DNA of 64,000 bases from Cryptosporangium arvum DSM 44712 (GCF_000585375.1 NZ_KK073874.1:4929251-4993250), one strand, 5' to 3'; counted from the stretch's first letter, positions 16,485-25,486 are shown. The notes: a model not told the origin generated them from the letters alone. Program-made: numbers and translations.

Positions 16485-18593
16485 TCAGTGGAGGCGCACC
16501 TCCGGGAGGCGGGCCAGCCTCCGCGGGAACCACCAGGCGTGTTCGCCGGCCAGGGCGAAGAACGCCGGAACCACCAGGCAGCGGACGACTATCGCGTCGA
16601 CGAGGACGGCGGCGGCGAGGCCCAGTCCCAGCTGGCCGAGCATGCGGTCGCCGGAGAAGATGAACGAGCCGAAGACGACGACCATGATCGCGGCGGCGGC
16701 GGTGATGACGCCGCCGGTCGTGGCCAGGCCCTCGCGGAGCGCGGCGGCGGCGTCGAGGCCCCGGCGCCACTCCTCGTGCACGCGGCTGACCAGGAAGACC
16801 TCGTAGTCCATCGAGAGGCCGAACACCACGGCGAAGACGATCACCGGCAGGAAGGCCTCGATCGGGCCGGGCTGGGCGCCGAGGTTGCCGTCACCGTAGA
16901 CGAACGTCATGACGCCGAGCGCGGCGCCGATGCTCAGCAGGTTGGACACGGCGGCCTGGAGGGGCACCAGCACCGAGCGGAACACGACGAGCAGCATCAG
17001 CGCGGAGAGGCCGACGACCGCGCCGACGAACCAGGGCAGGCGGGCGGAGACGGTCTCGGCGAAGTCGATCGCGCCCGGCACGGAGCCGCCGACGGCGTAC
17101 CGCGGGCCGAGTTCGGCGCGCAGGGAGTGGACGAGGTCCGCGGTGCGCTCGTCGGCCGGGCCCCACTCGGGGATCACGAGCACCGCGTTCGGGGCCGGGG
17201 TGGCGGGCACCACCGCGGCGACTCCGCGCACCGAGCGCGCCACGGCGACGGCGTCCTCCACGTCCGCACCGTCCGCGGCGAGCACGACGAGCGGACCGTT
17301 CGTGCCGGGGCCGAACGCCGACGCCACCAGGTCGTACGCCCGGCGGCTGGTCGAGTCCGTCGCGTCGGTGCCGGCGTCGGCGAACCCGAGACGCAGGCCC
17401 GCGGCCGGCAACGCCAGCACGACGAGCACGAGCACCCCGCCGACGAGCGCCGGGACCGGCGCCCGCTGCACCCCCCGCGCCAACGCCCGCCACCGTCCAC
17501 CCGAGACCCCCGCGCCCCGCCCGCCGCGCCCCCCGGCCCCACCCGCCGCGGACCCACTCGCCCCGCCCCCACCCGCCCCGGACCAGATCCCGATCCCGGC
17601 GCGACGAACGATGCGTGCCTCCAGACGACGCCCGAACAGGGTCAGCAACGCCGGGAGCAGCGTGATCGACGCGAGCATTGTCGCCAGCACGGTCAGCGCC
17701 ACGCTCACCGCGAGCGCGTCGAACGCGGCCAGGCGGAGCGTCAGCATGCCGAGCAGCGCCAGGATCACGATCGCCCCGGCCAGCAGCACCGAGCGGCCGG
17801 CGGTGTCCAGCGCCCGTTCGGTCGCCGCGGACCGCTCGGCCCCCGACCGGATCTCGTGCCGGTAGCGCACGAACACCAGCAGCGCGTAGTCGATGCCGAC
17901 ACCGAGCCCGACCAGCGCCATCATCGCGGTCGCGTAGCTCGGGACGGTCAGCAGGTGCGACAGCAGGATCACCGCGCTCACCGCGCTGCCCACCGCGCAG
18001 ATCGCGGTGACCAGCGGGAGCGTCGCCGCGAGCAGCGACCCGAACAGCGGCACGAGGATGATCAGCGCGGCCAGGAGCCCGATCCCTTCGGCCGGCCCGC
18101 CGGCCTCGTTCGCGGCCCGGACCGAGTCGCCGCTCCACTCGACCTGGTACCCGTCCAGCGTCCGGCCGGTCAGGTCCCCGATCGTGTCGGCCGGGGTCTC
18201 GCCGGGTGGATGGTCGAGCGTCACGGTGGCGAGGACCGTCCGGCCGTCCGACGACACCGACCCGGGGGTCGCGAAGGGATCGGTCACCGCCGGTCCCAAC
18301 CCGTCCAGGAACTCCCCCACCGCGGCCCGGTCCGCGGCCCCCGACGCGCGGTGCAGCACGACCGTGACCTCGTCACGGGCCGGTGCGTCGACGGCAAGCG
18401 CGTCCGCCACCCGCTGCGACTCGCTCCCCGGCAACGTCGTGTCGTCGGCGAACGCGCTGCCGACCCGTCCGGCGACCAGGGCCAGCGCGCCCACGATCAC
18501 CACCCACGCCACGAGCGCGGCCCAGTGGTGCCGCAGCGACCACCCGGCGAACCGGCTCAGCACCCCACGCGTACGAACTTCGGTGTCAGTCAC
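16485..18593 (-). CDS. MMPL/RND-family membrane transporter
   Basis: A 702-residue exporter with two copies of an extracytoplasmic loop followed by helices, the RND architecture. An N-terminal helix (HWAALVAWVVIVGALALVAG) precedes the first loop. Membrane segments include YATAMMALVGLGVGIDYALLVFVRYRHE and PVIVFAVVFGLSMDYEVFLVSRVHEEW, which carry the paired GxxxDY proton-relay motifs typical of MMPL proteins. It exports lipids or hydrophobic compounds using the proton gradient. Between the two halves, near residues 345-372, is a Gly/Ala/Ser-rich insertion. It is divergent from a DesK-type kinase gene 137 bp away, which makes that two-component pair its likely regulator. Confidence 0.9.
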   Translation of the reverse strand: MTDTEVRTRGVLSRFAGWSLRHHWAALVAWVVIVGALALVAGRVGSAFADDTTLPGSESQRVADALAVDAPARDEVTVVLHRASGAADRAAVGEFLDGLGPAVTDPFATPGSVSSDGRTVLATVTLDHPPGETPADTIGDLTGRTLDGYQVEWSGDSVRAANEAGGPAEGIGLLAALIILVPLFGSLLAATLPLVTAICAVGSAVSAVILLSHLLTVPSYATAMMALVGLGVGIDYALLVFVRYRHEIRSGAERSAATERALDTAGRSVLLAGAIVILALLGMLTLRLAAFDALAVSVALTVLATMLASITLLPALLTLFGRRLEARIVRRAGIGIWSGAGGGGASGSAAGGAGGRGGRGAGVSGGRWRALARGVQRAPVPALVGGVLVLVVLALPAAGLRLGFADAGTDATDSTSRRAYDLVASAFGPGTNGPLVVLAADGADVEDAVAVARSVRGVAAVVPATPAPNAVLVIPEWGPADERTADLVHSLRAELGPRYAVGGSVPGAIDFAETVSARLPWFVGAVVGLSALMLLVVFRSVLVPLQAAVSNLLSIGAALGVMTFVYGDGNLGAQPGPIEAFLPVIVFAVVFGLSMDYEVFLVSRVHEEWRRGLDAAAALREGLATTGGVITAAAAIMVVVFGSFIFSGDRMLGQLGLGLAAAVLVDAIVVRCLVVPAFFALAGEHAWWFPRRLARLPEVRLH

Positions 18594-18730
18594 GACGGCA
18601 ACGCTAAGTAACCGGCCCGCCGCACCGCATCGCTCCGGGGTCGGCGCCCGGATCGCCCGTCGACGTAGCGCCGTACGTCCGGAAGCGACACTTCTCCGGG
18701 CACCGCCCGGACCGCCGTTACGCTCGTCTG

Positions 18731-19807
18731 ATGACCCCGCGGGAACGATTGCTCGACGCCGCGCTCGCCGCCTTCACGACCACCGCGGTGTCGGTCGCGA
18801 TCGCCGCCGACCTCGGCTCGCACCGCGGGCCCGACGTCCTCGCGTACGGCGCCGCGGTCGTGCTGGGGGCGGTGCTGCTCGTCCGCCGCCGGTTCCCCCG
18901 CGGTGTCCTCCTGGTCAGCGCCGCGCTGCTGATCGCGTACTACGTGCGCGACTACCCGCCGATCGGCCTTCCGGTCCCGCTCGGCGCGGCCCTCTACACC
19001 GCGGCCGAGGCCGGGTTCAGCGGCTGGGCGATCGCCGTCAGCACCGGACTGTTGAGCATCTCCACCTACGCCCGCCTGCACGACGGAGAGGATCCGGCCT
19101 ACCTGTTCGGCTACGAGATCCTGGTGACCGGCGCCGCGATGGCCGCCACGATCGCGCTCGGCGACGGCATCCGCTCGCGCCGCCTGCTCCGGGCCGAGCA
19201 GCGTGAACGGCTCGCCCGGGAACGCACGGCGCACGAGCAGGCGCTCTCCGGGGCGCTGCAGGCCGAGCGGCTGGAGGTGGCGCGCGACGTCCACGACGCG
19301 GTCGGCCACACGCTCACCGTGGTCTCGCTCCACACCGACGTGGCGCTCGAGGCCGTCGACGACGACCCGGCCGCGACCCGCCGCGCGCTGGAGAACGTCC
19401 GGGCCGCGTGCGACACCGCCAGCGCGGAACTGCGCCGCGCGCTCGGCCTGATCCGCGACGCCACCCCGCCGGGCCTGGACGAGTTGCGTGAGCTGGGCGT
19501 GGAGGTGCCGCCCGGCCTAGGACCGCTGCCGCCCACCGTCGAGGCGGCGGTGTTCCGCATCGTGCAGGAGGCGGTCACGAACGCTCGCCGCTACAGCGGT
19601 GGTTCGCCGATCAGCGTCGATCTGCGTACGACGGAAACCAGTGTGGTGGTGGAAGTCCGCGACGGCGGCGACGGACCGCCTGCCGACCCGGGTACCGGTT
19701 TCGGGTTGGTGGGGTTGCGTGAGCGGGTCGCGCTGCTCGGCGGGCGCACGGAGATCGGCCCGCGACCCGAGGGCGGGTTCCGGGTCTGGGTGGCGCTGCC
19801 GCGATGA
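18731..19807 (+). CDS. Sensor histidine kinase, DesK/NarL-partner type
   Basis: A 358-residue kinase with about five N-terminal membrane helices (residues 10-140) and no extracellular domain, so it probably senses membrane state or an intramembrane ligand. The HisKA_3 phosphoacceptor is in ERLEVARDVHDAVGHTLTVVSLH, followed by an ATPase domain with FRIVQEAVTNARRYSGG (N box) and GTGFGLVGLRERVALLGG (G box). It overlaps the response-regulator gene by ATGA. Divergence from the MMPL transporter suggests it senses a compound that the pump exports. Confidence 0.9.
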   Translation: MTPRERLLDAALAAFTTTAVSVAIAADLGSHRGPDVLAYGAAVVLGAVLLVRRRFPRGVLLVSAALLIAYYVRDYPPIGLPVPLGAALYTAAEAGFSGWAIAVSTGLLSISTYARLHDGEDPAYLFGYEILVTGAAMAATIALGDGIRSRRLLRAEQRERLARERTAHEQALSGALQAERLEVARDVHDAVGHTLTVVSLHTDVALEAVDDDPAATRRALENVRAACDTASAELRRALGLIRDATPPGLDELRELGVEVPPGLGPLPPTVEAAVFRIVQEAVTNARRYSGGSPISVDLRTTETSVVVEVRDGGDGPPADPGTGFGLVGLRERVALLGGRTEIGPRPEGGFRVWVALPR

Positions 19808-20445
19808 TCCGGATCGTGCTCGTCGACGACCAGGACCTGGTGCGTGCCGGGCTGCGTGCGCTGCTGACCCACGACGACGACCTGACGGTCGTCGGGGAGG
19901 CCGCCGACGGCGCGTCCGGCGTGGAGGTGGTGCGCCGGCTGCGTCCGGACGTCGTGCTGATGGACGTGCGGATGCCGGGCGTGGACGGGGTCGCGGCGAC
20001 CGCACGGATCACCGCCGAACTCCCGGCGGTGCGCGTCGTCGTGCTCACCACGTTCGACACCGACGAGCACCTGTTCGACGCGCTGCGCGCGGGCGCGTCG
20101 GGGTTCCTGCTCAAGGACATCCGGCCGGGGCCGCTGCGCGAGGCGGTGCGCACGGTCGCCGCCGGGGAGGCGCTGCTGGCTCCGGCGGTGACGCGCCGGG
20201 TGATCGCGGCCGCGGCCGTGCACCGGCCCGGGTCGGACACCCGGCTGGACGCGCTCACCGGGCGGGAGCGGGAGGTGCTCGCCGAGGTCGCGACCGGCCG
20301 GTCGAACGACGAGGTGGCGGCCGTGCTGTACCTGAGCCCGGCCACCGTGCGCACGTACGTCAGCCGGCTGCTGACGAAGCTCGGCGCACGGGACCGGGCC
20401 GGGCTGGTCGTGGTGGCCTACGAGACCGGCCTCGTGCCCCGCTGA
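19804..20445 (+). CDS. Response regulator, NarL/LuxR family
   Basis: A 213-residue regulator. The receiver domain has the acidic pair VDDQ, the phosphoacceptor Asp in VVLMDVRMPG and Lys in GFLLKDIRP. The C-terminal LuxR helix-turn-helix has LTGREREVLAEVATGRSNDEVA. It is coupled to the kinase gene by ATGA. It probably controls the divergent MMPL gene. The 3' end overlaps the convergent small membrane-protein gene by 28 bp. Confidence 0.92.
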   Translation: MIRIVLVDDQDLVRAGLRALLTHDDDLTVVGEAADGASGVEVVRRLRPDVVLMDVRMPGVDGVAATARITAELPAVRVVVLTTFDTDEHLFDALRAGASGFLLKDIRPGPLREAVRTVAAGEALLAPAVTRRVIAAAAVHRPGSDTRLDALTGREREVLAEVATGRSNDEVAAVLYLSPATVRTYVSRLLTKLGARDRAGLVVVAYETGLVPR

Positions 20446-20636
20446 CGGCGGTTCTCGACGACCATGGCGGCGGCCGCGAAGATCAGCGCGGCGGCGATCC
20501 AGGTGACGTGCACACCCAGGATCCCGGCGAGCAGCGCCGCCTGGGCGACGACGACCAGCACGACGGCCGCGACCGACGGGCGGCGGCGGGCGGCGCGGCG
20601 ACGCGGAATGGCGTAGCGGGCAGGGGCGATTGGCAT
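20418..20636 (-). CDS. Small two-helix membrane protein
   Basis: 72 residues: a basic N-terminus, then two hydrophobic segments (AAVVLVVVAQAALLAGILG and VTWIAAALIFAAAAMVV) and a basic C-terminus, consistent with a hairpin in the membrane with both ends inside. No family is recognised. The gene is credible because AAGGAG stands five bases before the ATG. It overlaps the response-regulator 3' end on the opposite strand by 28 bp. A strong hairpin separates it from the STAS gene upstream. Confidence 0.65.
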   Translation of the reverse strand: MPIAPARYAIPRRRAARRRPSVAAVVLVVVAQAALLAGILGVHVTWIAAALIFAAAAMVVENRRQRGTRPVS

Positions 20637-20662
20637 GGCAACTCCTTCCCAGGGTTGCGCTG

Positions 20663-20713
20663 GGGTCCGCCCGCGGCCCGGGAGGGGGTGGACTGACGGC
20701 CGCGGGCGGACCC
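20663..20713 (-). terminator. 16-bp perfect hairpin
   Basis: GGGTCCGCCCGCGGCC (20663-20678) is exactly complementary to 20698-20713 across a 19-nt loop. It starts four bases after the STAS gene stop (minus strand) and has no U-tract, as is common for actinomycete terminators. It also lies upstream of the small membrane-protein gene, so attenuation is an alternative. Confidence 0.7.
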
Positions 20714-20716
20714 GGT

Positions 20717-21028
20717 CTAGAGGGCGCTCAGCTCGGGCTGGTCGCCGTGGACGGGCAGGATGCGATCGAGGCGGACGTGCTGCAGCACCCGCCGCACCCG
20801 GGGGGTGGGGTGCTGCAGCTCCAGCCGGTTGCCTTCGCGGCGCATCCGCCGGTGGAGGTCGAGCAGGTAGGCGATGCCCGCCGCGTCGACGGACGCACAG
20901 TCGCGCAGGTCGAGCGTGAGGACGCTCGGTTCGAGCGCGAGCACCTCGGCCACCGACTCGCGGATGGAGGACAGACCGGCGCCGGTGAACGACTCGGCCA
21001 CGCGTAGCTCGATCACTGGAATACCCAT
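20717..21028 (-). CDS. STAS-domain protein (anti-sigma-factor antagonist type)
   Basis: About 103 residues forming a single STAS domain: PVIELRVAESFTGAGLSSIRE, then VLTLDLRDCASVDAAGIAYLLDLHRRM. The segment DCASVDAAG corresponds to the loop with the regulatory Ser/Thr in SpoIIAA/RsbV proteins; here Ser is followed by Val-Asp. Such proteins bind anti-sigma kinases and release a sigma factor when unphosphorylated. No kinase of that type is adjacent. The ATG giving MGIPVIEL is chosen because the domain begins there, although no clear Shine-Dalgarno is visible; longer in-frame starts reach 21118 and would overlap the divergent regulator promoter. Confidence 0.75.
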   Translation of the reverse strand: MGIPVIELRVAESFTGAGLSSIRESVAEVLALEPSVLTLDLRDCASVDAAGIAYLLDLHRRMRREGNRLELQHPTPRVRRVLQHVRLDRILPVHGDQPELSAL

Positions 21029-21148
21029 GTGACCAGCGTGATCGTCAACCGTGGAGGTCTCTGGGCAGCTGTGTGACGGTTGCGTGACAATCGCCGCTTC
21101 CCTCCGGGGCCCCGGCATTCTGTCGGTGGCTCCGGGGAGGATGGGGCC

Positions 21149-21823
21149 ATGCCGTCAGTGTTGGTGATCGAAGACGACGACCGGATCCGCCTCGCTCTCC
21201 TGCTCGCGCTCGAGGAGGAGGGCTTCGAGGCCGACGGCGCCGGCACGGCCGAGGAAGGGCTGCGGCGTCAGCGCCGTTCCCCGGCCGACGTGGTGATCGT
21301 CGACCTGATGCTGCCCGGCCTCGACGGGTTCGACTGCATCCGCGAACTGCGCCGTACCGACGACGTGCCGGTGCTCGTGGTCAGCGCGCGCGACGCCACC
21401 CAGGACATCGTCACGGCGCTGGAGGCCGGCGCGGACGACTACGTGGTGAAGCCGGTGCCGATCCTCGAACTCGTCGCCCGGCTGCGTGCGTTGCGCCGGC
21501 GGGCCGCGTCCCCGGTGCCCGCCGCCGGCGGCTGGACGTTCGGTGAGCTGGCGATCCGCCCCGAGGCCGGTGAGGTGACGCTGGCCGACCGGCCGGTCGC
21601 GTTGACGCGCACCGAGTTCCGGCTTCTCTGCGAGCTCGCCGAGAACGCCGGGCGGGTGCTCTCGCGCCGCCAGCTGCTGCAGCAGGTCTGGGAGTACGAG
21701 ATCGGCGACGAGCGGCTGGTCGACGTGCACGTCGGGCGCCTGCGTCAGAAGATCGAGCCGGATCCGCGGCGGCCCCGCTACCTGGTCACGGTGCGGGGCA
21801 TGGGCTACAAGCTGTCCGGATGA
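21149..21823 (+). CDS. Response regulator, OmpR/PhoB family
   Basis: A 224-residue regulator. The receiver domain has EDDD, the phosphoacceptor in VVIVDLMLPGLDG and Lys in DDYVVKPVP. The winged-helix domain ends with DVHVGRLRQKIEPDPRRPRY and VRGMGYKL. GGGAGG precedes the ATG at 21149 by about eight bases. It overlaps the kinase gene by ATGA, and the kinase overlaps a GerMN lipoprotein gene. This order resembles the actinobacterial MtrA-MtrB-LpqB and CseB-CseC arrangements, which respond to envelope stress. Confidence 0.92.
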   Translation: MPSVLVIEDDDRIRLALLLALEEEGFEADGAGTAEEGLRRQRRSPADVVIVDLMLPGLDGFDCIRELRRTDDVPVLVVSARDATQDIVTALEAGADDYVVKPVPILELVARLRALRRRAASPVPAAGGWTFGELAIRPEAGEVTLADRPVALTRTEFRLLCELAENAGRVLSRRQLLQQVWEYEIGDERLVDVHVGRLRQKIEPDPRRPRYLVTVRGMGYKLSG

Positions 21824-23136
21824 AGCTGCGGACGCGGGTCACCGCGGTCTTCACGGTCGGGGCGCTGCTGCTCTCGGCCGTGATGGCGCTGCTGTCCTAC
21901 CAGCTGGTGCGGGTGTCGCTCACCGAGGAGCGGGAGCGGGCCGCGGTGCGCGCGGCGTACTACAACGCATCGGTCGTGCGATCCGGTCTGGCCGCGGACG
22001 CTCCCGACGTCGCCGAGATCCTGCGGTCGCTCGAGACCACCGAGAACCGGCAGGTGCTCGTCCAGCGCAACGCGGTCTGGTACTCGCGCACCGCCGACGA
22101 GGGCCGGACCAGCGCGATCCCCACCGCGCTGCAGGAGCGCGTCCGCGACGGGGAGGCCTCGGTGCAGCGGGTACGTGCCGCCGGGCGCCCGATGGTGGTG
22201 GTCGGGGTGCCGCTGCCCGACGGCACCGCGTTCTACGAGCTCGATTCGCTGGAGGAGCTGGAGCGCACGTTCTCCACGCTCGCGCTGGTACTCACCGTGG
22301 TGGCGCTGCTGACCGCGGTGGCCGGTGCGGCGCTCGGCCGGTACGCCACCCGGTCGGTGCTGCGGCCGCTGACCCGGGTCGCGGAGGCCTCCGAGCAGAT
22401 CGCCGCCGGGCAGGTCCGCACCCACCTCGACCCGGCGGCCGAGCCGGACCTGGCCCGCCTGACCGGGTCCTTCAACCGCATGGTCGAGGAGCTGGCCGAC
22501 CGGGTGGAACGCGACCGGCGCTTCGCCGCCGACGTGAGCCACGAACTGAAATCCCCGTTGCAGACGCTGGCCGCGGCGGCCTCGGTGCTCCACCGGCGCG
22601 CCGCCTCGCTCGACGAACGCAGCGCCGCCGCGGCCACGCTCGTCGTCGAGGAGGTCGACCGGTTCGGGCGGCTGGTCAACGACCTGCTGGAGCTCGCCCG
22701 CGGCGACCGGGCGCTGGAACGCACCGAGGTCGACGTGGAGGCGATGGCCCGGGAGATCTGCCGGTCCCGCGGGGTCTCGCCGGACGTGGTGGTGGCCGAC
22801 GCCGGCACCTGGTACGTCGATCGGCGCCGAGTGGAGGGCATCCTGGTGAACCTCGTCGACAACGCGGTGAAGTACGGCGGTGGTCCGGTGGCGGTTCGCA
22901 TCGGCGACCACGAGCTGGTCGTCGAGGACGAAGGCCCGGGCATCCGCCCCGAGGACCGCGAGACCGTGTTCCACCGGTTCGTGCGTGGCCACACCGCCTC
23001 CGACCGCGCCACCGGCAGCGACGGCACCGGGCTCGGGTTGTCGCTGGTCGCCGCACACGCCGCGGCGCACGGCGGGGCGGCGTCGGTGGAGGATCGCCCC
23101 GACGGAGGGGCGCTGTTCCGGGTGCGGGTGCCATGA
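21820..23136 (+). CDS. Sensor histidine kinase with extracytoplasmic domain
   Basis: A 438-residue kinase. The first helix is at residues 8-28, an extracytoplasmic sensor runs to about 140, and a second helix follows (LALVLTVVALLTAVAGAALG). Next come a HAMP domain, the phosphoacceptor in FAADVSHELKSPLQTLAAAA, N box LVNLVDNAVKYGG and G box GTGLGLSLVAAHAAAHGG. It is translationally coupled to the regulator upstream and to the lipoprotein downstream, both by ATGA. The lipoprotein may modulate its sensor domain, as LpqB is thought to do for MtrB (inference). Confidence 0.92.
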   Translation: MKLRTRVTAVFTVGALLLSAVMALLSYQLVRVSLTEERERAAVRAAYYNASVVRSGLAADAPDVAEILRSLETTENRQVLVQRNAVWYSRTADEGRTSAIPTALQERVRDGEASVQRVRAAGRPMVVVGVPLPDGTAFYELDSLEELERTFSTLALVLTVVALLTAVAGAALGRYATRSVLRPLTRVAEASEQIAAGQVRTHLDPAAEPDLARLTGSFNRMVEELADRVERDRRFAADVSHELKSPLQTLAAAASVLHRRAASLDERSAAAATLVVEEVDRFGRLVNDLLELARGDRALERTEVDVEAMAREICRSRGVSPDVVVADAGTWYVDRRRVEGILVNLVDNAVKYGGGPVAVRIGDHELVVEDEGPGIRPEDRETVFHRFVRGHTASDRATGSDGTGLGLSLVAAHAAAHGGAASVEDRPDGGALFRVRVP

Positions 23137-23678
23137 GGCGGCTGCTCGTGCTCGTCGCGGTGGCCCTCGGCGTGGCCGGCTGCGGCGTCCCGCTCGACTC
23201 CGAGCCCCGCGCGGCGCAGCCGATGGCCACCGCGGCGGCCACCCCCGGCGGCGGGGCCACTCCCGGCACCGCCACCGAACGCATCTGCCTGGTCCGCGAC
23301 TCGCAGCTCGCGCCGGTGCCCCGCCGGGTGACGACGCCCCTGAGCGCCGACGCCCACCTCCGGCTGCTGCTCGACGGCCCCACCCGGGCCGAGCGCAACG
23401 AGGGGTACACGAGCGCGCTGACCGGCGCGACCCTGGTGACCGGGGCCACCCAGGACGGCGGCCTGGTGACGGTGGAGACCGGTTCGCAGGAACTCGGCCG
23501 CGCCGACGACGTGCTGGTGTTCGGCCAGGTCGTGTGCACGCTGTCGTCCCGGCTACCGGTGGGGGCGGTGGAGTTCGTGCACGACGGGTCGCGCCTGCGG
23601 GTGCCGCGGGGGGATGGTTCGCTCACCGCGGGTCCGCTGACGATCGCTGACTACGCGGGGTTGCTCGCGACGGAGTGA
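23133..23678 (+). CDS. GerMN-domain lipoprotein next to the two-component pair
   Basis: 181 residues. The N-terminal lipoprotein signal has lipobox VAGC at residues 14-17, a Pro/Ala/Gly-rich spacer follows, then a GerMN (sporulation/spore germination) domain: DAHLRLLLDGPTRAERNEGY, VTVETGSQELG, FGQVVCTLSSRLPVGAVEF. The domain occurs in LpqB, the lipoprotein partner of MtrAB, but LpqB is about 580 residues with extra domains and this protein is a minimal version. It is coupled by ATGA to the kinase, so it is probably an accessory of that sensor. Its mature form would lie on the outer leaflet. Confidence 0.8.
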   Translation: MRRLLVLVAVALGVAGCGVPLDSEPRAAQPMATAAATPGGGATPGTATERICLVRDSQLAPVPRRVTTPLSADAHLRLLLDGPTRAERNEGYTSALTGATLVTGATQDGGLVTVETGSQELGRADDVLVFGQVVCTLSSRLPVGAVEFVHDGSRLRVPRGDGSLTAGPLTIADYAGLLATE

Positions 23679-23768
23679 GGCCGCGCCCACCCCTCGGCCG
23701 TGAATCGCATTCACTCACCTAAGTAGGCCTTAAACCAGCCAGATCGGTACTTTGACTGCGGATCGGGG

Positions 23769-23799
23769 TGAAGGTCCGGGGCCTGAAGGTCCGGGGCCT
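23769..23799 (+). promoter_or_regulatory. Direct-repeat operator upstream of the chitinase
   Basis: TGAAGGTCCGGGGCC is repeated exactly and without a gap at 23769 and 23784. Pairs of short direct repeats containing a GGTCC core are known at Streptomyces chitinase promoters, where they mediate induction and glucose repression. The position here, about 42-72 bp before the chitinase start, is compatible with such a role. The functional match is inferred. Confidence 0.5.
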
Positions 23800-23840
23800 A
23801 GCGTCGCTGATAACACCGGATGACCCCAGGAGTCGCGATC

Positions 23841-25478
23841 GTGCCGTCCGTTCCCGCGCGTGAGCAGCGTCCCGCTGGATTTCGTGGTGGCCACCGGCTG
23901 CGGCGGTCCCGCCGACCGATCAAGCGCCTCGGTGCCGCGGGTGTGCTCGCGACCGTCGCCGCGGTGGCCGTCGGGACGCTCACCGCCGGGCAGGCGCAGG
24001 CCGCCGGGTTCGCGGTGAACTACGTGCAGACGGCGCGCTGGGACAGCGGGTACACCGGCACCTACACGCTCACGAACACCAGCGCGAACGCGGTCGACGG
24101 CTGGTCGCTGGAGTTCACGCTACCGGCGGGGGCGCGCATCACGAGCCTGTGGAACGGGAACGCCGAAACGACCGGCACGAAGGTCACCGTGCGCAACGAG
24201 ACCTGGAACGCCGAGCTCGCGCCGAAGCAGTCGGTGGTGGTCGGGTTCGTCGCCGACGCGGCCGGTGCGCAGCAGAAACCGCCGGACGGGTGCACGATCA
24301 ACGGCGTGACGTGCGGGAACGAATCACCGCCGCCGAAGGCCGGCACCGCGGTCCCGAAGAAGCCGGAGCCGACGCGGGCGCTCGCGACGTCCACCCCGGG
24401 AGCCCCGGCGGCGGGCGGCGCCTCGGAACCGGAGACCGAGGCCCCGGAGACCGAAACCCCGGACGCCGACGCCGAGGCTTCCGGGACCGAGGCTTCCGGG
24501 ACCGACGCCGCCGACCCCGACGCCCCGGAGACCGACGCCCCCGAGCCGAAGTCCGGCGCCACCGAAACCCCGAGCCTGGACGGCACCGAGTTCTCCCCCT
24601 ACGTCGACGTTCTGCTGTACCCGCCGTTCGACCTGGCCGCGGCGGCCGCGCAGACCGGCGTCCGCCAGTACACGCTCGCGTTCGTCGTCGGCGCCGGGGG
24701 TTGCACCCCCACCTGGGGTGGTGTGCTTCCGGTCGAGGACCCGGGTGTCACCGGCCGGGTCGCCGACCTGCGTGCGGCCGGGGGCGACGTGCGGCTCTCG
24801 TTCGGCGGCGCGAACAGCACCGAGCTCGCGACGGTCTGCGACAGCCCCGAGACCCTGGCCGCCGCCTACCAGCGCGCGATCGACGCCTACGACGCCACCC
24901 GGATCGACTTCGACGTCGAGGGCTCCGCGCTCGGCGACCGCGCGGCGAACCGGCGGCGGGCCGAGGCCGTGACGATCCTGCGCCGGGAGAACCCGTCGCT
25001 GGACGTCTCGATCACACTGCCCGCGCTCCCCCAGGGACTCACCCAGGGTGGCGTCGACCTGCTCGCCGACGCGCGCGCCGCCGGCGTCGAGTTCGACGCG
25101 GTGAACCTGATGGCGATGGACTACGGCGACGCCGCCGCGCCCGACCCCGAAGGGCAGCTGGGCCGCTTCGCCATCGACGCGGTCACCGCGGCCCAGGCGC
25201 AGGTCAAGGGCGTGTTCGAGCTGTCGGACGAGGACGCCTGGGGGCTGCTCGCGGTGACGCCGATGATCGGGGTGAACGACGTCGCCACCGAGGTGTTCAC
25301 GGTCGCCGACGCCCGCGAGGTGGGCGCGTTCGCCCGGGAGAAGGGGCTGGCCTGGCACGGGATGTGGTCGGCGACCCGGGACCGGCCGTGCCCCGGCGGG
25401 CCGAAGCCCACCGCCGACGCCGCCTGCTCGAGCGTCGACCAGGAGCCGTTCGACTTCACCCGCGCCTTCACCCGATGA
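23841..25478 (+). CDS. Secreted chitinase: CBM2 - acidic linker - GH18
   Basis: About 545 residues. A long basic n-region and hydrophobic core lead to an AQA-type cleavage site near residue 55. Residues about 56-155 are a family-2 carbohydrate-binding module (FAVNYVQTARWDSGYTGTYTLTN, VDGWSLEFTLP). A Glu/Thr/Pro/Asp-rich linker of about 75 residues follows, then a family-18 catalytic domain with the acidic signature IDFDVEG; the general acid is Glu about 360 and the Asp residues are about 356 and 358. It hydrolyses chitin outside the cell. GTG 23841 is preferred because AGGAG stands eight bases before it; an ATG at 23820 is the alternative. Gene order gives no operon partner. The linker is itself repetitive (ETEAPETETP, EASGTEASGTD). 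Confidence 0.88.
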   Translation: MPSVPAREQRPAGFRGGHRLRRSRRPIKRLGAAGVLATVAAVAVGTLTAGQAQAAGFAVNYVQTARWDSGYTGTYTLTNTSANAVDGWSLEFTLPAGARITSLWNGNAETTGTKVTVRNETWNAELAPKQSVVVGFVADAAGAQQKPPDGCTINGVTCGNESPPPKAGTAVPKKPEPTRALATSTPGAPAAGGASEPETEAPETETPDADAEASGTEASGTDAADPDAPETDAPEPKSGATETPSLDGTEFSPYVDVLLYPPFDLAAAAAQTGVRQYTLAFVVGAGGCTPTWGGVLPVEDPGVTGRVADLRAAGGDVRLSFGGANSTELATVCDSPETLAAAYQRAIDAYDATRIDFDVEGSALGDRAANRRRAEAVTILRRENPSLDVSITLPALPQGLTQGGVDLLADARAAGVEFDAVNLMAMDYGDAAAPDPEGQLGRFAIDAVTAAQAQVKGVFELSDEDAWGLLAVTPMIGVNDVATEVFTVADAREVGAFAREKGLAWHGMWSATRDRPCPGGPKPTADAACSSVDQEPFDFTRAFTR

Positions 25479-25486
25479 ACCCGCGT

